DNA of 64,000 nucleotides. Origin: Pedobacter polaris (lineage in GTDB: Bacteria; Bacteroidota; Bacteroidia; Sphingobacteriales; Sphingobacteriaceae). Location of the stretch: positions 186,001-250,000 of the forward strand of contig NZ_SWBR01000003.1 in assembly GCF_005116505.1 (NCBI RefSeq), read 5' to 3'. Positions 28,045 through 36,848 of the stretch are shown here, in pieces (position 1 is the first letter of the stretch; the number at the start of each line of letters is the position of its first letter). A model generated the notes under the pieces. It was given only the letters and a program-made list of their open reading frames with translations. It made no database searches and was not told the origin of the DNA. A program made the position numbers and the translations under genes.

Positions 28045-29022
28045 ATGGGAAATATATGGGAAATTGTATTAATGGTATTGGGTGGACTTGGACTTTTCCT
28101 GTTTGCCATTCATAACCTCTCGGATACTCTTAAAGAACTGCTTGGGGATAAGGCAAAAAAGTGGCTGGGTTATTTCACCAAAAATGTATTCACAGCCATA
28201 CTAACTGGGGTTGTCATCACCACCATCCTAGATTCCTCTTCGGCAGTGATCATCATGACTATTGTATTGGTTAATTCTGGCGCACTATCCTTCAGACAAT
28301 CTATGGGCATTGTAATGGGTGCTAACATTGGCACCACTTTTTCTAGTCAGCTAATTGCATTAGATATCGGTCAGTATTCGCCGATACCCATCTTTCTTGG
28401 CCTAGTATTTAGTCTTTTCTCCAAAAGCGAAAAGATTTCTAGAACTGCAAAGGTCGTGCTCTATTTCGGTATTTTGTTCTTTGGACTGTATACGATGGAG
28501 CGGGCAGTTGAACCACTAAGAGACCATCCGGGCTTTCTGTCTTGGATGGAAAGGTTAGAGAATCCTTGGAGAGGAACAGCGGCTGGTGCCCTGGTAACTT
28601 TGGTAATACAATCATCATCGGCTACCGTAGGCATGGTGATTACTCTGGCCAAAAAAGGGTTGATCAATTTGGGAGGTGGGATTGCAGTTATGCTCGGCTC
28701 AGAATTGGGCACTTGTTCAGATACCTTACTTGCTACTATTCGTTCGGATAAACAGGCAGTCAAGACTGGGGTCTTTCACCTATTTTTTAATATTTCTTCT
28801 ATTGCTTTGGGCCTATTGATTTTCCCCTTATATATCCAATTTATAGAACTGATTTCTGCATCTGCAAGCATTGAGCAGAAGATAGCCAATGCGCACATGA
28901 TATTTAATGCAGCCGGCGTATTGCTCTTTATTCCATTTGTACCGTTAATCGAAAAGCTCTTGAACAAGTTGATATCGACAAAGAAACCATCACTTAAAGT
29001 TGTAGGCCAGAGTGAGACGTAG
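28045..29022 (+). CDS. Na/Pi-cotransporter family membrane protein
   Basis: 325 residues with about eight hydrophobic segments. Two inverted-repeat signatures of the NptA/PF02690 family are visible: TILDSSSAVIIMTIVL (about 60-76) and VIQSSSATVGMVITLA (about 188-203), the QSSS-type motifs that form the substrate site. It lacks the C-terminal PhoU-like domain of longer members. A GGGAGG-like ribosome site lies before the ATG, which is unusual for this phylum. It probably moves phosphate with sodium across the inner membrane. Single gene with a 263-bp upstream gap and no obvious partner. Confidence 0.85.
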   Translation: MGNIWEIVLMVLGGLGLFLFAIHNLSDTLKELLGDKAKKWLGYFTKNVFTAILTGVVITTILDSSSAVIIMTIVLVNSGALSFRQSMGIVMGANIGTTFSSQLIALDIGQYSPIPIFLGLVFSLFSKSEKISRTAKVVLYFGILFFGLYTMERAVEPLRDHPGFLSWMERLENPWRGTAAGALVTLVIQSSSATVGMVITLAKKGLINLGGGIAVMLGSELGTCSDTLLATIRSDKQAVKTGVFHLFFNISSIALGLLIFPLYIQFIELISASASIEQKIANAHMIFNAAGVLLFIPFVPLIEKLLNKLISTKKPSLKVVGQSET

Positions 29023-29136
29023 AGAATTGCACAGAGAACATTGTTACTGTTAACCAAAGGAACATTAAAATAAATATAATCTTTAATTCACATTAGGTTA
29101 ATACCATTAAAGTAGGTTTAATTAAATCCCTAAGTT

Positions 29137-29673
29137 ATGTTTAACGCATTTGAAACATCAAAAACAGAGCAGTTTAATACAATTTATTATGCTACTCACC
29201 GGAAGTTACATTGCACAGTTTTAAAACTCTGTAGAGACAGGGAACTTACGCTGGACATTTTACAGAAGGTTTACCTTAAGCTTTGGGAAAAGTGGGATGG
29301 TATTGCCGACAAGAAAGACCTATATCCATTGCTTTTCACCTATTGCAAAAATACCTACATAGACGAGTTGAGGAGGAACAATTGTGGTAGGATAGCCACT
29401 GTTCACATTACACATATTGCAGAATCACATGCCCCTTCGGTAGAAAGCCAGTACGGGAGAAAGGAATACCTGGAAGTAGTAAACAATGTATTGTTACGCT
29501 TAACCTCCCGTAGGCGAGAAGTAGTAAAATTATATCTTGAAGAAGGATTAACGCGAAAGAAGCTTTCTGAAAGGCTTTCTATTTCACCCAATACCATAGA
29601 CAATCACCTTCGGGAATCATTATCTCTTTTGCGCCATGAATTACGGCTTTACCTAAAGACGGGTATCGATTAG
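29137..29673 (+). CDS. ECF-type RNA polymerase sigma factor
   Basis: 178 residues. Sigma region 2 is around ILQKVYLKLWEKWDGI and region 4 is a C-terminal helix-turn-helix (LTRKKLSERLSISPNTIDNHLRESLSLLRHELR). The Bacteroidota group of ECF sigma factors normally lies directly before a fecR gene; here the next genes converge on it and the only nearby FecR without its own sigma gene is 6 kb away at 35720. It may be the partner of that FecR or an orphan. Terminator at 29686. Confidence 0.85.
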   Translation: MFNAFETSKTEQFNTIYYATHRKLHCTVLKLCRDRELTLDILQKVYLKLWEKWDGIADKKDLYPLLFTYCKNTYIDELRRNNCGRIATVHITHIAESHAPSVESQYGRKEYLEVVNNVLLRLTSRRREVVKLYLEEGLTRKKLSERLSISPNTIDNHLRESLSLLRHELRLYLKTGID

Positions 29674-29685
29674 TAGGTAGCAAAA

Positions 29686-29710
29686 AAAAACCGGTCTGAT
29701 ACCGGTTTTT
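29686..29710. terminator. Terminator after the ECF sigma gene
   Basis: AAAAACCGGT, a 5-nt loop and ACCGGTTTTT form a 10-bp symmetric terminator that works in both directions. Confidence 0.85.
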
Positions 29711-29794
29711 GTTCAATATTTTTACATTGATTTAATATAAATTGTATATTGCATTTTCTTACAGCATAGATACCTGTAAAGAAATTTGAATTTT

Positions 29795-29824
29795 AAGGCT
29801 TGTCAGTAATGGCAGGCCTTTTTT
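29795..29824. terminator. Hairpin at the end of TonB system A
   Basis: AAGGCTTG and CAGGCCTT form an 8-bp stem (one G-U pair) with TTTT on the plus-strand side. It lies 2 bp from the stop of the minus-strand lipoprotein gene, so it probably ends that operon or blocks read-through from the sigma gene. Confidence 0.6.
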
Positions 29825-29825
29825 A

Positions 29826-30644
29826 TCAGTTTGCAATCCTTGCAAAAATTGCTTTCGAAGCCCTGATTTTCGTACTTGAAGTTGCAGGATCACCTATGCC
29901 CAATGAAACAACGGCATTGGCCACATAGGTAGTGCTACTGGCAGTCAGGGTATATCTTAATGTTCCATAACTATTGTTTGTGGAGGCTGGAACAGGATCA
30001 ACATTCATCACTACTTCACCAGTTGCCGCATTTGTGCCGATTATTATATAAGTTGCACCCGTTGCACCAGTAGGCGTTAGTGAGGTAGGGGGTACAAGCT
30101 CCAAATAACCCGAAAACTTATTTCTGGTTATCCCATTAAGTTTCTTATCCATCGAAACAATTTTTCTTGCTCCAGCTTGGGTATAAATTAGCACTACCTC
30201 TATATTCATCAAATCTGGAAGTGATGCAGAATTGTTCACGAATCTGAACAGCACGTTACCAGGGGTGGCAGGCTTACTGTTTAAATCATCAAATAAAAGG
30301 GATGTTCCAGTGTATAAAAATATTGGGAGTGTATTGGTCTTGCCAACAGTGAAGCTAAGCGTAGTATCAATCAGCAACTTATTGTCATGGTCCAAAATTG
30401 TAAGCTTTCTCTCTCCAGTTTGAATAATCATATTTTTGCTAACAGTGCCCGTGATTCCTACAAGCATTGAATCTTGTAGCTTCCCATCAATCTGGATCAA
30501 CAGTGGTTTTGAGCCAATTGGTGCAGATCCCGAAACCGACAGCTTTCCAAAATCAGGATAGGTAACAATTTCTCCTTCTTTCTTACAAGCAGAAAAAAGG
30601 AGTAACATTACTGCAGCAAGGTATAAAAGTCTATTTATCTTCAT
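29826..30644 (-). CDS. Small lipoprotein of TonB system A
   Basis: 272 residues. Leader and lipobox LLFSAC (Cys about 20) followed by KKEGEIV; the lipoprotein in system B has CEKEGEIV at the same place, so the two are distant relatives despite little further identity. The body is beta-rich with T/S-rich strands and the look of two Ig-like domains. Probably exported to the outer membrane or surface and working with the receptor encoded upstream. No known domain is recognised with certainty (a DUF4397-like fold is possible). Last gene of the operon. Confidence 0.65.
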   Translation of the reverse strand: MKINRLLYLAAVMLLLFSACKKEGEIVTYPDFGKLSVSGSAPIGSKPLLIQIDGKLQDSMLVGITGTVSKNMIIQTGERKLTILDHDNKLLIDTTLSFTVGKTNTLPIFLYTGTSLLFDDLNSKPATPGNVLFRFVNNSASLPDLMNIEVVLIYTQAGARKIVSMDKKLNGITRNKFSGYLELVPPTSLTPTGATGATYIIIGTNAATGEVVMNVDPVPASTNNSYGTLRYTLTASSTTYVANAVVSLGIGDPATSSTKIRASKAIFARIAN

Positions 30645-30719
30645 ATGTTATTTGTTTAAATAAATCCCGGGGTCGTTAAGTCCCCGGGATAGTTTTAATG
30701 TACCAGTTAGTTTTTAGTA

Positions 30720-32186
30720 TTAATAAGTATTTGTTCTAGGGGTATAAGATGCCCATCCAGTTGAATCCCAACGATTTGTGGTTGCAGACGAACCATCATT
30801 TTCACCAAACGCACCCACAAAACCAGTATTGGTGAAAGATGATAATGATCCACCTGTATGTGTAACAGTTAAGCTACCACTGTTCCAACCACTGGCCAAT
30901 GGAGAGAAAATACCATTGATTGCATCGGTGATGTATCTCCAATCAGGTGCTGTACCATTGTATGGTGCAGTTAACAAAAAGAAATTAGGATCCGTATTAT
31001 CAATAGTATTTCCACTTGAAGGATAACCATTGTTAGTAAAATAATGCAGGTAATTATTGCTATAAACCAATGAACCAGCAGCAGCACCTAAATTGGCACC
31101 GGCGTAGAAACCACCCACAACAGAGTTTTTGAACACACCACTAGAACCAGCTCTGAAAACTGTACCTGTACCATTGCTCGGAGCAGTAGTGGTATCTCCC
31201 AAAATACTGAAATTACTAAGTATTGGATTTGTAATCCTTGTTGAATAAGTTCCGCCAGTAATGATTGGTGAGGTTACATTATTAGATTCGATACCATTTG
31301 GATTACTAGATCTTGGATACAACGAAGTGTTAGGGTCTTTTTGTGCTACAGCAAATTGGATACTTCCTTCATAACCTTGGTCAAAATCAAAATCATCATC
31401 ATCATTGAAATAGGAAATCAAATTCGTTGCATTAACCGATCCGCCAAAAAATTCGAATGCATCATCGGCACCAACTGATACTTGGATGTGATCTAAAGTA
31501 GTACCAGAACCAACGCCACCTAAAGTAAGTCCATTCAATTCATTACCGTCGGTAATTACTTCGCCGGCAAATTCAATTCTTACATTTACCAACCTGCCCG
31601 AGTTATCGTTTTCGATTTCTCCACCATAACCAATCGCATCTTTACCAGAAAGCGCAGCAGGAATTTGTGCTGAAGGGATTCCTTCTATTTTAGGTCTTAC
31701 ATTGTTTACAGGGGCTTGTCCTAATATTACTATACCACCCCAGTCTCCTTCATTACGACTGTTTGCTGAATATTGAGAAGTAAACACAATAGGTTCTGTT
31801 GCTGTACCATCAGCAAAAATCTTTCCTCCTCTTCTTACAACAAGATAGGAAGCAAAGCCACTTGTGGTATTAGGTTTATCCAAACCTTTGATAAATGTTC
31901 CCTCTTCAATGTTAAGTGTAGCCAAACTATCTACAAATACAGGTCCGTTTAAATAATAGAGTGTATCATTAGACAATGATCTGGTGCCTGTAATTAAACC
32001 ACTTAAGGTTTGAACAACTGTTGGAACTGGCCTTCCATCAGTGTAAAGGGCTTTTGTAGATCGGTTAAACTGGCCATTAGCCGAGTTTTTAGCACTAAAA
32101 TCTTTCTTACAGCTGGTTAAGCACAAAAAGAAAGATAAAAAAGAGAATAATAAATAGATACCTGTAGATTTTAGTTGAATTTTCAT
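30720..32186 (-). CDS. Asp-rich beta-helix-like lipoprotein accompanying TonB receptor A
   Basis: 488 residues. Lipobox CLTSC (Cys about 26). The sequence (LSNDTLYYLNGPVFVDSLATLNIEEGTFIKG, split here only by its length, then YLVVRRGGKIFADGT) has the regular turns of a right-handed beta-helix. An acidic patch, YFNDDDDFDFDQGYEG, suggests calcium or metal binding. Similar proteins are found next to STN-type TonB receptors in Bacteroidota and often carry uninformative names. It likely sits on the cell surface and assists substrate or ion capture. Located 155 bp after the receptor gene, followed 75 bp later by the small lipoprotein. Confidence 0.65.
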   Translation of the reverse strand: MKIQLKSTGIYLLFSFLSFFLCLTSCKKDFSAKNSANGQFNRSTKALYTDGRPVPTVVQTLSGLITGTRSLSNDTLYYLNGPVFVDSLATLNIEEGTFIKGLDKPNTTSGFASYLVVRRGGKIFADGTATEPIVFTSQYSANSRNEGDWGGIVILGQAPVNNVRPKIEGIPSAQIPAALSGKDAIGYGGEIENDNSGRLVNVRIEFAGEVITDGNELNGLTLGGVGSGTTLDHIQVSVGADDAFEFFGGSVNATNLISYFNDDDDFDFDQGYEGSIQFAVAQKDPNTSLYPRSSNPNGIESNNVTSPIITGGTYSTRITNPILSNFSILGDTTTAPSNGTGTVFRAGSSGVFKNSVVGGFYAGANLGAAAGSLVYSNNYLHYFTNNGYPSSGNTIDNTDPNFFLLTAPYNGTAPDWRYITDAINGIFSPLASGWNSGSLTVTHTGGSLSSFTNTGFVGAFGENDGSSATTNRWDSTGWASYTPRTNTY

Positions 32187-32341
32187 AAAATTAGTTTTTA
32201 AAAATTAAGGCATAATAGCCATGTTTGCAATTTTGATAGAATTTAAGTGTTCAGATTTGATACTGCCAGCTCATGTCTGGCTTGTTTTTCTGCTGCTAAA
32301 CGATCCTCCTTTCTTTTATGGTGCATAATATGTAGGTACAA

Positions 32342-35300
32342 TTAAAATCTGTAGATAAAATTGAGCGTATAATTGATTCCGTTTCTTCTTCTGAAGGTCA
32401 CCACATCATAAACTGGGTTATAAGATGTTCCTTTGGGGTCAAGCTGATCTGCCGATAAAGCAACAGATCCATCCCCTGGATAACGCTCAACCGAGGGGTC
32501 AGCCTCTGCATAAACTGGATGGTCTGGTCCATACTGATTTTTATAGGTAATGAACTGCTGGTTAAGAAGATCGCTGATGTTTAAACGGAGCTCTGCACGT
32601 TGAGCCCTTAAGAATTTATAGCTCAACTGCAGGTCTACAACATCACGGGGATTTTCATACTCATCTGCAGAGGTGTAGGCAGTGGAAGTGACCACCCGTT
32701 TCCCATAACGATTGTACACTGCATTAAGGCCAACGCGTTTGCCAACAAAATTGATACCTCCATTAATAATATAGGGCGATTGGCCATATAATGGCCTGTC
32801 CCTCTTACTTGCAATAGACTTGCCAGCTGCATCAACTGCAATACCAGGTCCTAGATCAACAGAAGCATCAACCCAGGTAAAACTTCCCGATAGGTAAAGG
32901 TTTTTCCAGAATGCCGAAGAGGAAGAAAAGAACCGTAACGACTTACGGAAATCGACTTCAAAGCCTAGATCCCTTGCGCTGGATAGGTTCTTGTAAATCA
33001 GTAGTGGCTTAGCAGAAGTAGGCTCAAAGGTAAGTTCTATAGGATTGGTAAATTTCTTGTAGAAGCCCGAAACGGATATGATCTCGTCTGGACCGGGATA
33101 AAATTCATAGCGCAGGTCGTAGTTCTTAATTTGTGTAGGCTTAAGATTATTGCCACTAATGGTACGGAACACTTCAAAATCAAAATAGGAAAAAGAAGAA
33201 AGTTCCTTTAGATCTGGACGAGCTACAGTTTTGTAATAGGCAGCCCTGATATTCATTTTAGCATTAACCGCATAAATAGCATTTAAAGAGGGAAGCCAAT
33301 CGTTTTTCACAATCGAAATTAGGCTATCAACTAACGGTGTAATCTCATTTGGATTAGTTATCTTTCCCACTGTATTGGTAAAAACTTTCTGGTTATTCTG
33401 TTCTAATCTCATCCCTCCAATTAATCGCAATTTTTCTATCGGCTTAAGATCTACCATTCCATAATAGGCATTTAACTGTTGGCTCCCATTGTAAGCTGTT
33501 GGCGATCCAGCCTTTATAGATGTGCCTGCACCGGTAAAAGAGAGGAGGAACAACTGCTGATCTACAAAATTCTTGTTGGTATAAACATCAGTGTAGGCAG
33601 ACCCATTAAAATCTTTTGTTGCGCCAAGTACTTTTTTAATCCGGTATGATTCTGCGTTAAAGTCTGCTTTCCGGTAACTTCCCTGATATCCGAATTTTAG
33701 GGTTTGGTTTAGATTCAATAATTTAAATGGTACCGATAGATTTGTCTGGTAGGCATAACGTTTTTCTTTAAGATCTGAATAGAATAGAGAGCCATACTCT
33801 GGTTGATAATCGTTAAAACGATATTCATAATACTGATCAGGCGCTGAATCATTCCCCCCAACTGGTGGGCCTACCATATTCATGATCCGACTATTGGGCT
33901 GATCCCGCTGTAGGGTAGAGAGTGCCAAATTATAATCTAGTTTAATTCCCCTTGCACCAAAAGCATGTTCACCGGCAAGGCTACTTTGAAACAGCTCATT
34001 AATTAGCGTTAGTGCCGAATAGCCATTCATTTCTGAGTCGCCACTCTGGATATCAATACCATTAAATTGATATAATTTATCTGAAAACCGCCTGTTGTAG
34101 GTATTCTTTAAGGTGAATTTATTTTTGCCGAAGACATAACCAAGGTTAAGGCTACCCCCCATTAGCGTAGTAAACGTATAGTCGGTTCCCTTGTAATCTG
34201 ATGAACCTGGCGCATACTGGTCGTCTTGTTCTGCTGTTTGTTCATTTCGATAGGTAAAAGCTGCGATGATACCCAGTTTGTTCTTTTTAATCGGAATGCT
34301 TCTACCCACCGTTAAGGCATAATTTTGAATAGGCTGTGCGGTATAACGGCGCATGGCCCAATTATCAGGAAACTGATTTAGGAATTGGGCCGCTTTTTGT
34401 TTTTCATCGCTTGAGGCACCACTGCCATCAATCTTGTTAGCTAAAACATTATATTCAGCAAATGTCATGCCTTCAGGTTTTTTCTGATAGTCGTTGGCAT
34501 AGCCAAAAAAATTGGCCTGTCCTCTTTGTCCCCCAATAAAATCTTTCCCTGTAGCCTGTGTATTTAATCCACTTCCGATAGAAAGCGTAACAAAATTTTC
34601 TTCTGGGATGTCCTTTGTATTCACCTGTACCAACCCTCCGGTAAATTCACCTGGCAGATCAGGAGTAGCAGTTTTATTTACGATTATGTTATCTACAAGT
34701 CCGCTGGGGATCATATCAAATGCAAAATCCCTCCGATTGGGTTCAGTGCTCGGTAATTGGTTCCCGTTTAACAGCACATTATTGTAACGATCGCTTAAGC
34801 CGCGTACAACTACATATTTATTTTGTGACACCTGAAGTCCGCTTACCCGTTTCAATACCTGTGCTGTATTATTATCTGGCGTTCGACTAATCTGCTCTGC
34901 AGTGATCCCATCGCTCATACTTGCATTATTCTTTTGGCGAGCATATAGCCCAGCTATAGACGCATTTTTATAATCTGCCGTAATTACCACTTCTTTTAGC
35001 CCCTGTGTATCGGTCTTCATCGCTATGTCTAACGGTGTGCTTTTACCCCCGGTAACCTGTATGCCAGTAATCCGCTGCTTTTGATAAGAAATATAGCTTA
35101 CCTCGAAGGTGTATATGCCTTCAGCAAGGGTCATCGAATAACGCCCGTCTACATCTGTTTGTACAATGTTTCCTGTTTCTACGATTTTGATTGATGCCCC
35201 AGGCATTGGCTGCCCTTTTTCGTCTACCACAGTGCCCGTAATTTTGCCTGGGCGTAACCTCTCAATTTTTTTTCCTTCACCAATCCTTACCATTATCGAT

Positions 35301-35638
35301 TTTCCGTCCATGCTATAGGTTAGGCTAGCTTCATCCTGTAATTTGAGTAGCACTTTTCCAAGTGGAATTTGGTTCAGATTCAGCTTATTTATCTTAATTG
35401 CTTTAGCTTGGTTGTTGTCATAGCTGTAGCGATACCCAGCCTGTCCATTCAGTTTTGTTAAAACCTGATCCAGATCAGTATTATTTATCTGTAAGGTTAT
35501 TGGAGCAGTAATTTTATAGACGTCGCTTGTAGATTGGCCTGCCGATTTTGCCACAGACAAGACCTGCATTGCAAGCAATATTATAAGTAGTATTAATTTT
35601 TTTTTACTAAAAACACGTAATTGTGTATAGAGATGCAT
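32342..35638 (-). CDS. TonB-dependent receptor with STN domain, system A
   Basis: 1098 residues: signal segment (to about 34), STN secretin/TonB short N-terminal domain (about 45-120, the part that talks to FecR), a carboxypeptidase-regulatory-like domain (ITGTVVDEKGQPMPGASI, about 134-215), plug (SDGITAEQISRTPDNNTAQV through VVRGLSDRYNNVLLNG) and beta-barrel ending YRF. It lacks the SusC-specific plug words and belongs to the general iron/vitamin/small-ligand type; the ligand is unknown. Close in architecture to the receptor at 53032, including the shared motif SIAGLY/SIASLY. FecR is encoded immediately upstream. Confidence 0.93.
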   Translation of the reverse strand: MHLYTQLRVFSKKKLILLIILLAMQVLSVAKSAGQSTSDVYKITAPITLQINNTDLDQVLTKLNGQAGYRYSYDNNQAKAIKINKLNLNQIPLGKVLLKLQDEASLTYSMDGKSIMVRIGEGKKIERLRPGKITGTVVDEKGQPMPGASIKIVETGNIVQTDVDGRYSMTLAEGIYTFEVSYISYQKQRITGIQVTGGKSTPLDIAMKTDTQGLKEVVITADYKNASIAGLYARQKNNASMSDGITAEQISRTPDNNTAQVLKRVSGLQVSQNKYVVVRGLSDRYNNVLLNGNQLPSTEPNRRDFAFDMIPSGLVDNIIVNKTATPDLPGEFTGGLVQVNTKDIPEENFVTLSIGSGLNTQATGKDFIGGQRGQANFFGYANDYQKKPEGMTFAEYNVLANKIDGSGASSDEKQKAAQFLNQFPDNWAMRRYTAQPIQNYALTVGRSIPIKKNKLGIIAAFTYRNEQTAEQDDQYAPGSSDYKGTDYTFTTLMGGSLNLGYVFGKNKFTLKNTYNRRFSDKLYQFNGIDIQSGDSEMNGYSALTLINELFQSSLAGEHAFGARGIKLDYNLALSTLQRDQPNSRIMNMVGPPVGGNDSAPDQYYEYRFNDYQPEYGSLFYSDLKEKRYAYQTNLSVPFKLLNLNQTLKFGYQGSYRKADFNAESYRIKKVLGATKDFNGSAYTDVYTNKNFVDQQLFLLSFTGAGTSIKAGSPTAYNGSQQLNAYYGMVDLKPIEKLRLIGGMRLEQNNQKVFTNTVGKITNPNEITPLVDSLISIVKNDWLPSLNAIYAVNAKMNIRAAYYKTVARPDLKELSSFSYFDFEVFRTISGNNLKPTQIKNYDLRYEFYPGPDEIISVSGFYKKFTNPIELTFEPTSAKPLLIYKNLSSARDLGFEVDFRKSLRFFSSSSAFWKNLYLSGSFTWVDASVDLGPGIAVDAAGKSIASKRDRPLYGQSPYIINGGINFVGKRVGLNAVYNRYGKRVVTSTAYTSADEYENPRDVVDLQLSYKFLRAQRAELRLNISDLLNQQFITYKNQYGPDHPVYAEADPSVERYPGDGSVALSADQLDPKGTSYNPVYDVVTFRRRNGINYTLNFIYRF

Positions 35639-35682
35639 AAATTTATTTTTTTTTAAGTTCTAAAGGCTTGAAGAATTGTTTG

Positions 35683-35710
35683 AGAGGGCGTTGGTGAGAC
35701 AATGCCCTCT
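35683..35710 (-). promoter_or_regulatory. Stem-loop between fecR and TonB receptor, system A
   Basis: An 11-bp stem (AGAGGGCATTG with CAACGCCCTCT on the minus strand, one G-U pair) has a 6-nt loop. It is preceded by a seven-A run and lies about 45 nt before the receptor ATG. An element of the same layout lies at 52937-52993 in system B. There is no T-tract after it, so it is more likely a leader control or mRNA-processing element than a full terminator. Confidence 0.6.
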
Positions 35711-35719
35711 TTTTTTGGT

Positions 35720-36772
35720 CTAGATTTTTATGATGAATTTTCCTCCTTTCTTGTCATAGTCAAATCCGTAGATGAAAAGTATTTTTCTCAGCAGATCTTC
35801 TGGTCTTTGCCGTTCAAATACCCCAGTAAGTCTTTTATTGTTTAGCTTTTTGGCTTCAGGCGCTATAATGGTTATGTTATACTGTTGTGCCATCTTTTTG
35901 AAGGCATCAGCTAATGGAATATCATTAAAGACTAACTTCCCGTCGATCCAAGCATTCACGTCTTTGGTTTCAATACTTTTCACATCCATGTAACGGTTGT
36001 CAGTGCCGTATTTTAAGATCTGTCCGGGAACAAGGAATTTTTCTTGATTTTCAGCTTGGACTTTAACCCTGCCTCTAACTAGAATAATGCTGATATCTTT
36101 AGCGGTCTTATAAGCCTCTACGTTAAATGCAGTACCCAACACTGTTGTACTCAGGTTTCCAGATCGCACCACAAACGGCTTTTCTACATTATGAACAACG
36201 TCAAAAAATGCTTCCCCGCTAATGCGAACCTCTCTTTTTACTAAGTTATACTCTGATTTTTTATAGGCTAAAGAAGAATATGCATTTAGCCAAATGTTTG
36301 TTCCATCAGGCATCACCAATTTCTTAACGTTTATTGATGGATTGCCCATGGTTGTCCAGATGGCCAATGTAGGGGTGGCCTTATCCTCCTGCTTTTTCCA
36401 AACCGCATATACGCCACCAATTGTAAATAGTACAATAATACTTGCAGCTATCCGTAATGGAAAACTCCAGAATGTTCTTTTAGCACCCGGATTTTGGTTG
36501 GCATTTATTTTTATAATATCGCTGTCGGATTCGATTTCTTTTGAGATGTGCTTGATTACTTCTTCTGTCTCTATTTTTTGATGGATTACCTTCAACAATG
36601 CTAAAGATTCTTCCTGGTCAATTGTAGTTTCGTTAGTGGAATGCGAGGCTACCTCGTCCATATATTCATGAAATAAGGTGATATCATTTCCTTTAAGATA
36701 GGTGTTTACCATCTCATACTCTTCTGGAGAACAGGTGTTATTAAAATATTTGTATATTAATTCTTTTGTCAT
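35720..36772 (-). CDS. FecR-family anti-sigma/sigma regulator, system A
   Basis: 350 residues: a short cytoplasmic anti-sigma region, one membrane segment (about 108-126, IAASIIVLFTIGGVYAVW), a periplasmic FecR domain (VMPDGTNIWLNAYSSLAY, then VRISGEAFFDVVHN, FVVRSGNLSTTVLGTAFNVEAY) and the C-terminal DUF4974 part (FNDIPLADAFKKMAQQYNITI). It reads the ligand-bound receptor and controls an ECF sigma factor. Normally the sigma gene lies directly upstream; here that place holds an S41 peptidase, so the sigma partner must be elsewhere (29137 is the nearest unpaired one). Confidence 0.92.
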   Translation of the reverse strand: MTKELIYKYFNNTCSPEEYEMVNTYLKGNDITLFHEYMDEVASHSTNETTIDQEESLALLKVIHQKIETEEVIKHISKEIESDSDIIKINANQNPGAKRTFWSFPLRIAASIIVLFTIGGVYAVWKKQEDKATPTLAIWTTMGNPSINVKKLVMPDGTNIWLNAYSSLAYKKSEYNLVKREVRISGEAFFDVVHNVEKPFVVRSGNLSTTVLGTAFNVEAYKTAKDISIILVRGRVKVQAENQEKFLVPGQILKYGTDNRYMDVKSIETKDVNAWIDGKLVFNDIPLADAFKKMAQQYNITIIAPEAKKLNNKRLTGVFERQRPEDLLRKILFIYGFDYDKKGGKFIIKI

Positions 36773-36848
36773 TTCCTTTTAATCTCAGAGCAGTTGTCTT
36801 GCTTTTAATAGTATTACGGATAGAAGTTGTTTTTTTACTATGACTTTC

